Positions 52,391-59,576 of a stretch of 59,576 bases of DNA are shown here, one piece after another (within the stretch, counting starts at the first letter, position 1; every line of letters starts with the position of its first letter). The stretch is taken from positions 1-59,576 of the forward strand of contig JAOQAP010000229.1 in assembly GCA_025963465.1 (NCBI GenBank), in the 5' to 3' direction. Under the pieces are notes generated by a model. It saw nothing but the letters and a program-made list of their open reading frames with translations, had not been told where the DNA came from and searched no databases. Made by a program: the position numbers and the translations under genes. This stretch comes from Flavipsychrobacter sp. Its GTDB lineage: Bacteria; Bacteroidota; Bacteroidia; Chitinophagales; Chitinophagaceae.

Positions 52391-54238
52391 TTAATCCAGC
52401 ATGTTGCCGATAGCTGTTACCAGCTCTGTGCGGGTAATGGGGTTGCCCTTGATCTTGTTAAACCCTATGGCATCAATAAGGTATTTATCGCGGATGATCT
52501 TTATCAGCTGTCCGTTGTTTATCTCCGGTATCAGTACTTTTTTGTAGTTACCGAGTATTTCACCCAGGTTCTTAGGGAACGGGCGCATATGGCGCAGGTG
52601 TGCATGTGCCACTTGTTTGCCTTCTGCCTGCAATTCCATTACCGCACTTTTTATGGCGCCGTAGGTAGAGCCCCAGCCCAGCACCAGCACATCGCCGTAA
52701 ACGGGCCCGCTGTCCAGTGTTTGCAGCGGTATGTAGTCTGCTATCATATCTACTTTGGCCTCACGGGTCTTCACCATGTGCTGGTGGTTTTCCGCATCGT
52801 AAGATATATTGCCGGTGATGTCTTCTTTTTCCAGTCCGCCTATGCGGTGCTCCAGTCCCGGAGTGCCGGGTACAGCCCATGGGCGCACCAGTTTTTCATC
52901 GCGGAGGTAAGGCATGAAGGTAGTTTCGTCAGCGCTCAGCTCTTTCTTGAAGTTTACTTTTATTGGCTGCAGATCAGCGCTCTTAGGGTAGCGCCATGGC
53001 TCTGCGCCATTGGCTATATAGCCGTCGCTAAGCAGGATAACCGGGGTCATGTGCTGCACTGCTATGCGTACTGCTTCATATGCTGCGTCGAAACAATCGC
53101 TAGGGGTAGATGCAGATATGATCGGTAAAGGACACTCACCATTACGGCCGTAGTAAGCCTGCAGTAGATCGCTTTGCTCAGTTTTGGTAGGCAGGCCGGT
53201 AGATGGGCCACCACGTTGTATGTTGATAATAAGCAATGGTATTTCCAGCATTACCGCCAGGCCCATAGCTTCTGTTTTCAGCGCCATGCCAGGGCCTGAT
53301 GTAGTAGTGATACCAAGGCTGCCGCCGTAAGCTGCGCCAATAGCTGCAGTGATAGCCGCGATCTCATCTTCTGCCTGGAACGTACGTATGCCGAAATTCT
53401 TATGACGTGATAATTCGTGTAATATATCGGACGCAGGAGTAATAGGGTAAGTGCCGAGAAACATAGGCAATGCGCTCTTTTCGCCGGCGGCTATGAGGCC
53501 GTAAGTGAGGGCTATATTACCTGTTATATTCCTGTAAGTGCCTCTCGGCAGCTTTGCTTTCTCTACCTTATAGCGGGAAGTAAATGCTTCTGTAGTATCG
53601 CCGTAGTTATAGCCGGCCTGCAGCGCTTTTATATTGCTTTCCAGTATTTCCGGGCGTTTGCCAAATTTATCGTGCAGGAAAGAGTAGGTGCTGGTAAGGT
53701 CGCGGCTATAGAGCCAGTACAGGAAGCCGAGTACGAACATGTTCTTCGCCCTGTCTTTTTCCTTTACGCCCATAGGTATGTCCTTCAGCGCCTCGCGGGT
53801 CAGTTTGGTGATATCCATTTTGTGCAGCTCGTAGCCCACAAGGGAATCGTCCTCTATCGGGTTTACGCCGTCGGGATAGTTGGCCAGGCGCAGGTTCTTG
53901 CTGTCGAAGCCACTGGTGTCTACCAGTATGATACCGTTTGGTTTCAGCGTTTTCAGGTTCACTTTCAGTGCAGCGGCGTTCATAGCCACCAGCACATCGC
54001 AGTTGTCACCCGGGGTGTATATTTTCTGGCTGGAAAAATGAAGCTGGTAACCGCTCACGCCGGGTACAGTGCCTTGTGGGGCGCGTATCTCTGCCGGGAA
54101 ATCCGGGAAGGTGGAGAGGTCGTTGCCTATAAGCGCACTGTTATTGGTAAACTGGCTTCCTGTAAGCTGCATACCATCACCGCTGTCGCCGGCAAACTTT
54201 ATCACTACATCATCAATAATCTGAACAGGTACTTCCAT
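52391..54238 (-). CDS. korA: 2-oxoacid:ferredoxin oxidoreductase, alpha subunit (gamma-alpha fusion, KorA type)
   Basis: 615 residues. The N-terminal 180 residues are the gamma domain (IKFAGDSGDGMQLTGS), followed by the alpha (pyrimidine-binding) domain with the family signature FQAEDEIAAITAAIGAAYGGSLGITTTSGPG and the C-terminal domain. The enzyme converts 2-oxoglutarate (or another 2-oxoacid) to acyl-CoA with ferredoxin as acceptor. The beta subunit, which carries the TPP-binding domain and is normally the next gene, is not in this window on either side. -7 box TACCTTTG (complement of 54256-54263) 17 bases before the start. Confidence 0.9.
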   Translation of the reverse strand: MEVPVQIIDDVVIKFAGDSGDGMQLTGSQFTNNSALIGNDLSTFPDFPAEIRAPQGTVPGVSGYQLHFSSQKIYTPGDNCDVLVAMNAAALKVNLKTLKPNGIILVDTSGFDSKNLRLANYPDGVNPIEDDSLVGYELHKMDITKLTREALKDIPMGVKEKDRAKNMFVLGFLYWLYSRDLTSTYSFLHDKFGKRPEILESNIKALQAGYNYGDTTEAFTSRYKVEKAKLPRGTYRNITGNIALTYGLIAAGEKSALPMFLGTYPITPASDILHELSRHKNFGIRTFQAEDEIAAITAAIGAAYGGSLGITTTSGPGMALKTEAMGLAVMLEIPLLIINIQRGGPSTGLPTKTEQSDLLQAYYGRNGECPLPIISASTPSDCFDAAYEAVRIAVQHMTPVILLSDGYIANGAEPWRYPKSADLQPIKVNFKKELSADETTFMPYLRDEKLVRPWAVPGTPGLEHRIGGLEKEDITGNISYDAENHQHMVKTREAKVDMIADYIPLQTLDSGPVYGDVLVLGWGSTYGAIKSAVMELQAEGKQVAHAHLRHMRPFPKNLGEILGNYKKVLIPEINNGQLIKIIRDKYLIDAIGFNKIKGNPITRTELVTAIGNMLD

Positions 54239-54255
54239 GATCTATAAAATGGGTG

Positions 54256-54263
54256 CAAAGGTA
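54256..54263 (-). promoter_or_regulatory. -7 box TACCTTTG of the korA-type gene
   Basis: Exact TAnnTTTG on the minus strand, 17 bases before the ATG (54238). Confidence 0.6.
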
Positions 54264-54352
54264 CGCTATTAATTAAATAGGGTATGTACGTTGGATTGCT
54301 CCATATTTGTTATTATTTTTAACTTTTCGGGTTATATTCCGATCATTTGGCG

Positions 54353-54360
54353 TACGTTTG
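54353..54360 (+). promoter_or_regulatory. -7 box TACGTTTG of the vWA gene
   Basis: Exact TAnnTTTG, 17 bases before the ATG at 54378. It lies within a longer open frame and argues for the downstream start. Confidence 0.6.
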
Positions 54361-54377
54361 TTCAACTGGGTGGTTGC

Positions 54378-56285
54378 ATGTTACTAAGGAGATATATATT
54401 AGCATTATTGTTTATTTTTTGTGGAAGTCCCTTGTTTGCACAGCAACAGGGCGATCAGGCACAATCACGTATCCTTATTATGCTCGACAGGTCGTCGAGC
54501 ATGGTGCAGTCATGGGCAGGCGGTAAAGAGAAATATAAGGCAGCAGATGAACTGATATTGAAGCTGGTAGACAGTCTTTATGCCGTGAACCCAAACGTAG
54601 AGATCGCATTGCGCGTATTCGGCCACCAGTACACGGTGGAGCAAAATAACTGTTACGATACAAGGACGGAAGTACTTTTCAGTAAAGATGTACGTACACA
54701 AATGGCGCTGCGCCTTGCGGATATACACCCGCTGGGCGTGACGCCTATCTCCTATGCGCTGCAGCAGGCTGCCACCTACGATATTACTGACCTGAGCAGG
54801 AATGCGTATTGCATAGTGCTGATCACCGATGGCGGCGAAAGCTGTGGCGGCAACATATGTGATGTAATGGACAAGTACCTGAAGAACAAGATACACTTCA
54901 AACCATACATAGTAAGCCTCGAAGATTATGCACCGCTAAGAACCACGTATGCATGTATGGGAGAATACCTGCAGGTGTTGAACAAAGGCGATATAAAACC
55001 CGCTGTAGGTACCATAGTAGAGGCTTTCAGACCTATGCTGCAGATGAGCAATGATGAGCTGAAACAGATGAACGTGACCGGTGTGGTGCCAAGTGTATTA
55101 AAAGTAGTAACACCTCCTGTAAAGATAGACCCTAAGCCGGTAATAGAAAAGGAACCTGTAAAAGAGAAGATCGTATTTACCAAACCGCCGCCTAACGAGA
55201 AGATCGCAGGATTGATCAATGAACGGTTGAGATTGATGCCGGTCATCCCACCGGAGCCGGAAAAACTGTACCTCAGGGAACCCGGAGCAGTAACGATAGT
55301 TGCAGACGTGCCCAAGGCAAAAGATGTGGTAGCCCGACTGCCGCTAGCCCGCCATGCCCAGTTCAATGTAATATTTGTGATAGAAGACAGGCCGCTGGCT
55401 ATGCGCGATGTACCACCATACTTCGTACAGCCTATGCTACCTGCTGCACCTGTAGTAGTAGCGCCACCACCTAAACCTGTAAAAAAACCGGAGAAAGAAC
55501 CTAAACACCTCGACTACAAAGTAGAGGTAGTAGACGCACAGGAAACATCTGTAGAAATATACTTTACAAATGGTAAAGGAAAGTTCTATTCATCTACGCC
55601 GCAGGTGCAGCTACTGGACCCCGGTACTAACCAGGCAGTAAAGAAATTTTACCGTACCGTAGATGAGAACGGCAACCCGGACCCACAGCTGCATATACTG
55701 CCGGGCCGCTATGATATTGCATTTACAGAAACCAAGGGTACTATAGACAAGAACGTAGAAATACTGGCGGGGAAGAAAAATAAGATATACATAACGATGA
55801 AGACCACCAGCCTCAGCTTTGCTTATCGTGATGATCCGAAAAGGCCGGTGACCGAATTCTCGGCTGTGGTGACAGAACGTAATAAGACGCAGGGTGGCAG
55901 GGTGCAGAACCAGAAATGTACAGAGCTGCTGGAGTATGAACCGGGCAACTACCACATAGTCATCAACACATTCCCCGAAGATGTGCGTAATGTGGACCTG
56001 GACTTTAATGAAACAGAAATAGAGATAGCACAGCCCGGCTTTGCAAAGTTCACAGTTCCTGAAGGCAGCAAGGCGGCGAATATGACGCTATGGCGCAGGC
56101 TGGGCGATAAGTTCGAGCGTTTTTATACCATGGATATCCGTGACCCGAGAAGCCAGCACATGCAGATACAACCGGGCGAATACCAGGTACACTACCAGGG
56201 TGGCCCCGGTCCGAAATCGGCGTCAGAAAAAGTAATACCATTCCTGGTGAGAACTACACAGGAAACGGTGGTGATACTGAAGTAG
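54378..56285 (+). CDS. Secreted von Willebrand factor A-domain protein
   Basis: 635 residues. Signal peptide ends SPLFA, then Q. The vWA domain (about 30-225) has a MIDAS: DRSSSM (DxSxS), then PISYALQQA and ITDGGESCGG. The middle (about 240-430) is Pro/Lys/Val-rich with repeats of KPVxxEKPV type and acts as a flexible linker; the rest is beta-rich repeats of unknown type. No T9SS tail. It could bind surface ligands in a metal-dependent way. The start at 54378 was chosen because a -7 box lies just upstream and an earlier start would add a region without a signal peptide. Confidence 0.88.
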   Translation: MLLRRYILALLFIFCGSPLFAQQQGDQAQSRILIMLDRSSSMVQSWAGGKEKYKAADELILKLVDSLYAVNPNVEIALRVFGHQYTVEQNNCYDTRTEVLFSKDVRTQMALRLADIHPLGVTPISYALQQAATYDITDLSRNAYCIVLITDGGESCGGNICDVMDKYLKNKIHFKPYIVSLEDYAPLRTTYACMGEYLQVLNKGDIKPAVGTIVEAFRPMLQMSNDELKQMNVTGVVPSVLKVVTPPVKIDPKPVIEKEPVKEKIVFTKPPPNEKIAGLINERLRLMPVIPPEPEKLYLREPGAVTIVADVPKAKDVVARLPLARHAQFNVIFVIEDRPLAMRDVPPYFVQPMLPAAPVVVAPPPKPVKKPEKEPKHLDYKVEVVDAQETSVEIYFTNGKGKFYSSTPQVQLLDPGTNQAVKKFYRTVDENGNPDPQLHILPGRYDIAFTETKGTIDKNVEILAGKKNKIYITMKTTSLSFAYRDDPKRPVTEFSAVVTERNKTQGGRVQNQKCTELLEYEPGNYHIVINTFPEDVRNVDLDFNETEIEIAQPGFAKFTVPEGSKAANMTLWRRLGDKFERFYTMDIRDPRSQHMQIQPGEYQVHYQGGPGPKSASEKVIPFLVRTTQETVVILK

Positions 56286-56288
56286 GTT

Positions 56289-56323
56289 GGAATTTGTAAT
56301 TGGGAATCTGTAATTTGGATTGT
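56289..56323. repeat. Interspersed intergenic repeat, copy 2
   Basis: GGAATTTGTAATTGGGAAT, then CTGTAA, then TTTGGATTGT. Same as 44902-44930 with a six-base insertion. It lies just after the vWA stop. Confidence 0.75.
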
Positions 56324-56374
56324 TATGTGAATTACAAATGTAAAATGCAGCGCAGTCACATTGCCCATTTTACT

Positions 56375-56382
56375 TACATTTG
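56375..56382 (+). promoter_or_regulatory. -7 box TACATTTG of the GNAT gene
   Basis: Exact TAnnTTTG, 15 bases before the ATG at 56398. No clear -33 element. Confidence 0.6.
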
Positions 56383-56397
56383 TTTACTACTATTTTT

Positions 56398-56859
56398 ATG
56401 GAAGATATTATTGTTTCCGCCATTGACCATAAGGCGCCCCAGTACCAGCAGGTATGGAATGTGCGCGAAGAAATATTGCGCAAGCCGCTGGGCCGCTCGC
56501 TGAAGGACGACGATCTGAGCCGCGACCTTATAGACACGATATTCATAGCAGAGCATAAGGGTAAGGTAATAGGCTGCGTGCTGCTGCACCGCATAGATGC
56601 CGGGCAGGCACAACTGCGTGCCATGGCCGTGTATAATGAATGGCAGGGTAAGGGTGTAGGCAGGCTGCTGGTGCAGGCTGCGGAACAATATGCCATAGCG
56701 AACCATTACCACAGGATAATACTGCATGCGCGTAAAGTGGCTGTGGGGTTTTATTCGGGCATGGGCTACAATACCTACGGCGATGAATTTACAGAAGTAG
56801 GTATACCGCATTTCATGATGGAAAAGAACATTGGCGGCGGTATCGGCCATAGCTTATAA
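56398..56859 (+). CDS. GNAT-family N-acetyltransferase
   Basis: 153 residues. Motif A LRAMAVYNEWQGKGVGRLL (about 74-92) has the acetyl-CoA-binding QGKGVG; the last part (VGFYSGMGYNTYGDEFTEVGIPHFMME) is the usual motif B region. Substrate unknown. It is single-domain and cytoplasmic. The start is at 56398 because the frame upstream contains the -7 box. The next gene starts one base after its stop. Confidence 0.9.
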   Translation: MEDIIVSAIDHKAPQYQQVWNVREEILRKPLGRSLKDDDLSRDLIDTIFIAEHKGKVIGCVLLHRIDAGQAQLRAMAVYNEWQGKGVGRLLVQAAEQYAIANHYHRIILHARKVAVGFYSGMGYNTYGDEFTEVGIPHFMMEKNIGGGIGHSL

Positions 56860-56860
56860 C

Positions 56861-58759
56861 ATGGCAAAGAACATACATAAGGCAGCTACCGCAGCACCAC
56901 CGGTTAACACAATTACTCCGAAGAGCACTTCCGGTTCTGCGATGCGTATAAAGCTTTGTTTGCTGCTGGCCGTTGTTGCATTTATTGTTTATGGTAATAC
57001 ACTGAAGAATGAGTTTGCAGTAGACGATACGGTAATGCTCACCAACAATGAATATGTTCAGATGGGGCTGCAGGGCATACCTAAGCTGCTGGTAACCCCG
57101 CACCAGGCGGGGCACTGGAGAAACGATAATGATGAATACCGCCCATTGTCCCTGGTGCTTTTTGCTGCTGAGTACCAGCTATGGGAGCTATCGCCGACGG
57201 GCTATCACTTCATGAACATACTTTTGTTTGCGGGTTGCGTGGTACTGTTGTTCCTGTTCCTTTACGAATTATTTGACCGGAAAAAAATAGTAGTGGCCTT
57301 TATTGCCGCTTTGCTGTTTGCAGTTCATCCCATACATACAGAGGTTGTAGCGAATATTAAAAGCAGTGATGAGCTGCTCTCTTTCCTTCTTGCCTTTACC
57401 GGGTTGCTGGTGTGCACAAAATATGTGCGCACAGGCAGTGTGCTGCAGCTGATGGCAGCCATACTCTGCTTCTTCCTGGCGCACCTTGCAAAAGAAAGCG
57501 TGGTCACATTTATTGCTGTTGTTCCTGTGGTGTTTTACTTTTTCATCAATAGTAATAAAAAGCGCAGCCTGCATGTATCACTGGGCTTTGTGGTAGCGGC
57601 CGCGCTGTTCGTTATAGCACGCTATGCGGTGCTTAGCTACTGGCATGTGAATAATGTGGCACAGATAACCCTTATAGAGAATGCGCTCCGGGCGCCCGGC
57701 CTGTCGGCAGCATCGCGTATAGCTACTGCTGTGCTCATGATGGGCATGTACCTTAAGCTGTTATTCATTCCCTACCCGCTTATCAGCGATTATTCATTCA
57801 GCACTATTCCCTTCACGCATTTTTCTGATCCCCTGGTGTTGCTGTCTTTTGCTTTGTATACCACGCTGGCTGTGGTATGTATTACGCGTTTCAGGAAAGA
57901 CCGCAGGGACCCGTATGCATTTGCCATCTTTTTCTTTTTTGTAACCATAGCGTTGTTCACAAATATTTTCATTCCCATAAAAGCAACTATGGGTGAGCGT
58001 TTTCTTTTCTACCCGTCTGTAGGTTTATGCATTGCTGCCGCTGCACTTATAGCCCGCTGGGCGGGAGATGCAGGTATGAACATACTAAAACAAGCAAAAA
58101 TACTGGCTGTGCTGGTGCCTGTGTGTGTGCTGTGGGGCGGTATGGCCATAGCGCGCAACCCCGACTGGAAGGATAATAATACGATATACGGTACCGACGT
58201 TATCAAAGCGCCGGGCAATGCGCATCTTAATTATTTTTATGGCTACGACCAGTTCAGCAGGTATCACAAAGAGCAGAACCCTGCAGAGCGGCAAAGGCTG
58301 CTGAGCAGCGCCATAGAATACTTTCGTAATGCCCTGGCCATTTATCCCGGCTACAACTTTGTGCTGGCCGACCTGGGGGCTGCCTACTTTTGCAACAAAC
58401 AATATGACTCTGCGGAACACTATGATAAAAAGATGGTGAAAGCAGACCCTAAGTATGACCTGGCCAGGAACAATCTTTCAGGCGTGTACCTGAACACAAA
58501 AAAATACCGCGAGGATATAGACCTGTGCAAAGAAACAATAACAGTGCTGCCGCATAATGTAAACAGCTATGCCGACATGGGTCTCTCCTACAAGGCGCTG
58601 GGTATTTATGATTCTGCTATTTATTACCTGCGCATGGGTATGGCCATAGAACCCAAGTTCATTGGTTTTTACCAGGTAATGAGCAATGTATATTACACCA
58701 TGGGGAAGACAGACTCTGCGGATATATATGCGGCGTTATCAAAGCGCATGGAGCAGTAG
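56861..58759 (+). CDS. Membrane protein with GT-C-like core and C-terminal TPRs (TMTC-like)
   Basis: 632 residues. After a short cytoplasmic tail, about ten membrane segments run to residue 430. The loop after the first segment (YGNTLKNEFAVDDTVMLTNN) carries the acidic pair typical of GT-C transferases, and NDNDEYRPLSLVLFAAEYQLW with LFAVHPIHTEVVANI match the TMTC/O-mannosyltransferase group. About four TPR-like units fill the C-terminal 160 residues. Members O-glycosylate proteins or bind them; no direct evidence here. It is probably cotranscribed with the GNAT gene (one-base gap). Confidence 0.85.
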   Translation: MAKNIHKAATAAPPVNTITPKSTSGSAMRIKLCLLLAVVAFIVYGNTLKNEFAVDDTVMLTNNEYVQMGLQGIPKLLVTPHQAGHWRNDNDEYRPLSLVLFAAEYQLWELSPTGYHFMNILLFAGCVVLLFLFLYELFDRKKIVVAFIAALLFAVHPIHTEVVANIKSSDELLSFLLAFTGLLVCTKYVRTGSVLQLMAAILCFFLAHLAKESVVTFIAVVPVVFYFFINSNKKRSLHVSLGFVVAAALFVIARYAVLSYWHVNNVAQITLIENALRAPGLSAASRIATAVLMMGMYLKLLFIPYPLISDYSFSTIPFTHFSDPLVLLSFALYTTLAVVCITRFRKDRRDPYAFAIFFFFVTIALFTNIFIPIKATMGERFLFYPSVGLCIAAAALIARWAGDAGMNILKQAKILAVLVPVCVLWGGMAIARNPDWKDNNTIYGTDVIKAPGNAHLNYFYGYDQFSRYHKEQNPAERQRLLSSAIEYFRNALAIYPGYNFVLADLGAAYFCNKQYDSAEHYDKKMVKADPKYDLARNNLSGVYLNTKKYREDIDLCKETITVLPHNVNSYADMGLSYKALGIYDSAIYYLRMGMAIEPKFIGFYQVMSNVYYTMGKTDSADIYAALSKRMEQ

Positions 58760-59092
58760 TGATATAGTTCTGTCTGCGCCACCGCTCAAGGACGCGCGTG
58801 GTCGTGGTGAAGGAATAGTGTGGGGCACAAAACACACCCCTAACCCCTCTCCAGAGGGGAAGTATGGTTACTTACCCTCATTTTCAACATGCGCATATAC
58901 AACAAAAATAGTTCTTATGGTACCGTTTTTTAACGGTAGAGCGCATCTTTCTTTAAGCTAACTTGGTTTGTTACTAAAACACAAACCATGCTTTATCACT
59001 ACTTCATTCACCTCTGTGTGCTGCGATGGCGACCCTGCCTATTGCCCCACGACGTAATCACCATTTAATTATTTTTTAAACTGAAAGAATTT
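58760..59092. other. 333-bp intergenic region with repeat element
   Basis: Contains a palindromic element near 58838-58862 (CCCCTAA, then CCCCTCT...AGAGGGG with a two-base centre, 58844-58859) of a kind common between Bacteroidota genes, a hairpin at 58921-58938 (TACCGTT / AACGGTA, loop TTTT), and 7-bp arms GGTTTGT (58965-58971) / ACAAACC (58981-58987). No gene or clear promoter seen. Confidence 0.55.
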
Positions 59093-59576
59093 ATGAAAAC
59101 AACATGGAATAAAATGAAGTATGCACTTCGTGCTACATTGCTATGCAGCATACTAAGCTGTATGCAGACGAAAGGTGCAGATGCACAGATAATTACCCGG
59201 TACGCTGGCAGCGTCGGTACGTACGGTTACGCAGGAGATGGAGGGCCAGCAACGAGCGCCTATCTGTCATCAATTGGGTTTATGAAAATGGATGGAATCG
59301 GGAATCTGTATTTTACAAATAGCGCCTCTCCTATAGGCAAAGTAAGAGTAATTGACCCATCAGGAGTAATAAACACTTTTGCGACAACATGGGATGGCAT
59401 CGTAGGTGTAGACGCGGCAAACGACATATACTTTGCTGATCCAAGTAACAACGTGTACAAAGTTAATCATACCACGAGCGTAACTACTGTTGTGGCTGGC
59501 AATGGTACATCTGGCTTTTCCGGGGATGGAGGAGCTGCAACCAACGCACAATTAAGCTCGCCAAGATCTGTAGCAT
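59093..59576 (+). CDS. Secreted NHL-repeat-like protein (5' part only)
   Basis: The frame is open to the right edge; 161 residues are visible. N-terminal signal (hydrophobic 12-22, cleavage likely at ADA, then Q). Two units of the form AGSVGTYGYAGDGGPATSA and AGNGTSGFSGDGGAATNA, with LSSPRSVA, look like NHL/SMP-30-type beta-propeller blades that in Bacteroidota often precede a T9SS tail; the tail would lie beyond the window. An alternative start is the second Met (residue 8). Confidence 0.8.
   Translation, partial: MKTTWNKMKYALRATLLCSILSCMQTKGADAQIITRYAGSVGTYGYAGDGGPATSAYLSSIGFMKMDGIGNLYFTNSASPIGKVRVIDPSGVINTFATTWDGIVGVDAANDIYFADPSNNVYKVNHTTSVTTVVAGNGTSGFSGDGGAATNAQLSSPRSVA

Overview
The window reads as chromosomal DNA of a Bacteroidota bacterium, most likely of the Chitinophagales/Chitinophagaceae type. 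Evidence: at least twelve start-proximal -7 boxes of the Bacteroidota form TAnnTTTG; two giant secreted proteins ending in type IX secretion (T9SS) sorting domains; a TonB-dependent receptor with a carboxypeptidase-regulatory-like N-terminus; many small outer-membrane beta-barrel proteins; a DUF4293 protein; and an aminoglycoside-phosphotransferase/RapZ fusion. No tRNA, rRNA or CRISPR array was seen.

Layout. 1-2.8 kb: end of a phosphate-uptake operon (pstC partial, pstA, pstB, phoU). 2.8-5.4 kb: small GNAT protein, outer-membrane protein and Xaa-Pro aminopeptidase. 5.8-13.3 kb: a 2,510-residue surface protein with a Gly-rich head, 21 Ig-like repeats of about 75 residues, about six C-terminal Ig-like domains and a T9SS tail. 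13.5-16.4 kb: TonB-dependent receptor with a periplasmic partner. 16.7-24.5 kb: dgt, queA, nadC, a lipid kinase and two overlapping lipoprotein-like genes. 24.5-28.9 kb: carbonic anhydrase, FAH-family enzyme, 3-hydroxyacyl-CoA dehydrogenase and a tandem pair of beta-barrel proteins. 28.9-36.9 kb: di-haem peroxidase, and a 2,019-residue secreted metallophosphatase with repeat arrays. 37-45.5 kb: lpxH, sixA-like, APH-RapZ fusion, Cys-rich secreted protein, gltX, anti-sigma-like cupin protein, a palindrome-rich 676-bp gap, serS and a DUF4293 gene. 45.6-49.4 kb: an accessory island with a LexA/CI-type self-cleaving repressor diverging from a MuB-like ATPase, a stand-alone DnaA domain IV protein, two small unknown proteins and a DUF4406 protein, but no transposase or integrase. 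49.4-59.6 kb: photolyase, GT39-like glycosyltransferase, 2-oxoacid:ferredoxin oxidoreductase alpha, a von Willebrand A protein, a GNAT protein, a TMTC-like membrane/TPR protein, and the start of a secreted NHL-repeat-like protein running off the end.

The most unusual parts are the repressor/MuB-like/DnaA-IV island, the APH-RapZ fusion, a module shared between the two giant T9SS proteins (one carrying a C5G8 tract inside its repeat array), the palindrome cluster upstream of serS, and several promoters so close to the start codon that the mRNAs should be leaderless or nearly so. All functions come from recognising motifs by eye; no database search was run.
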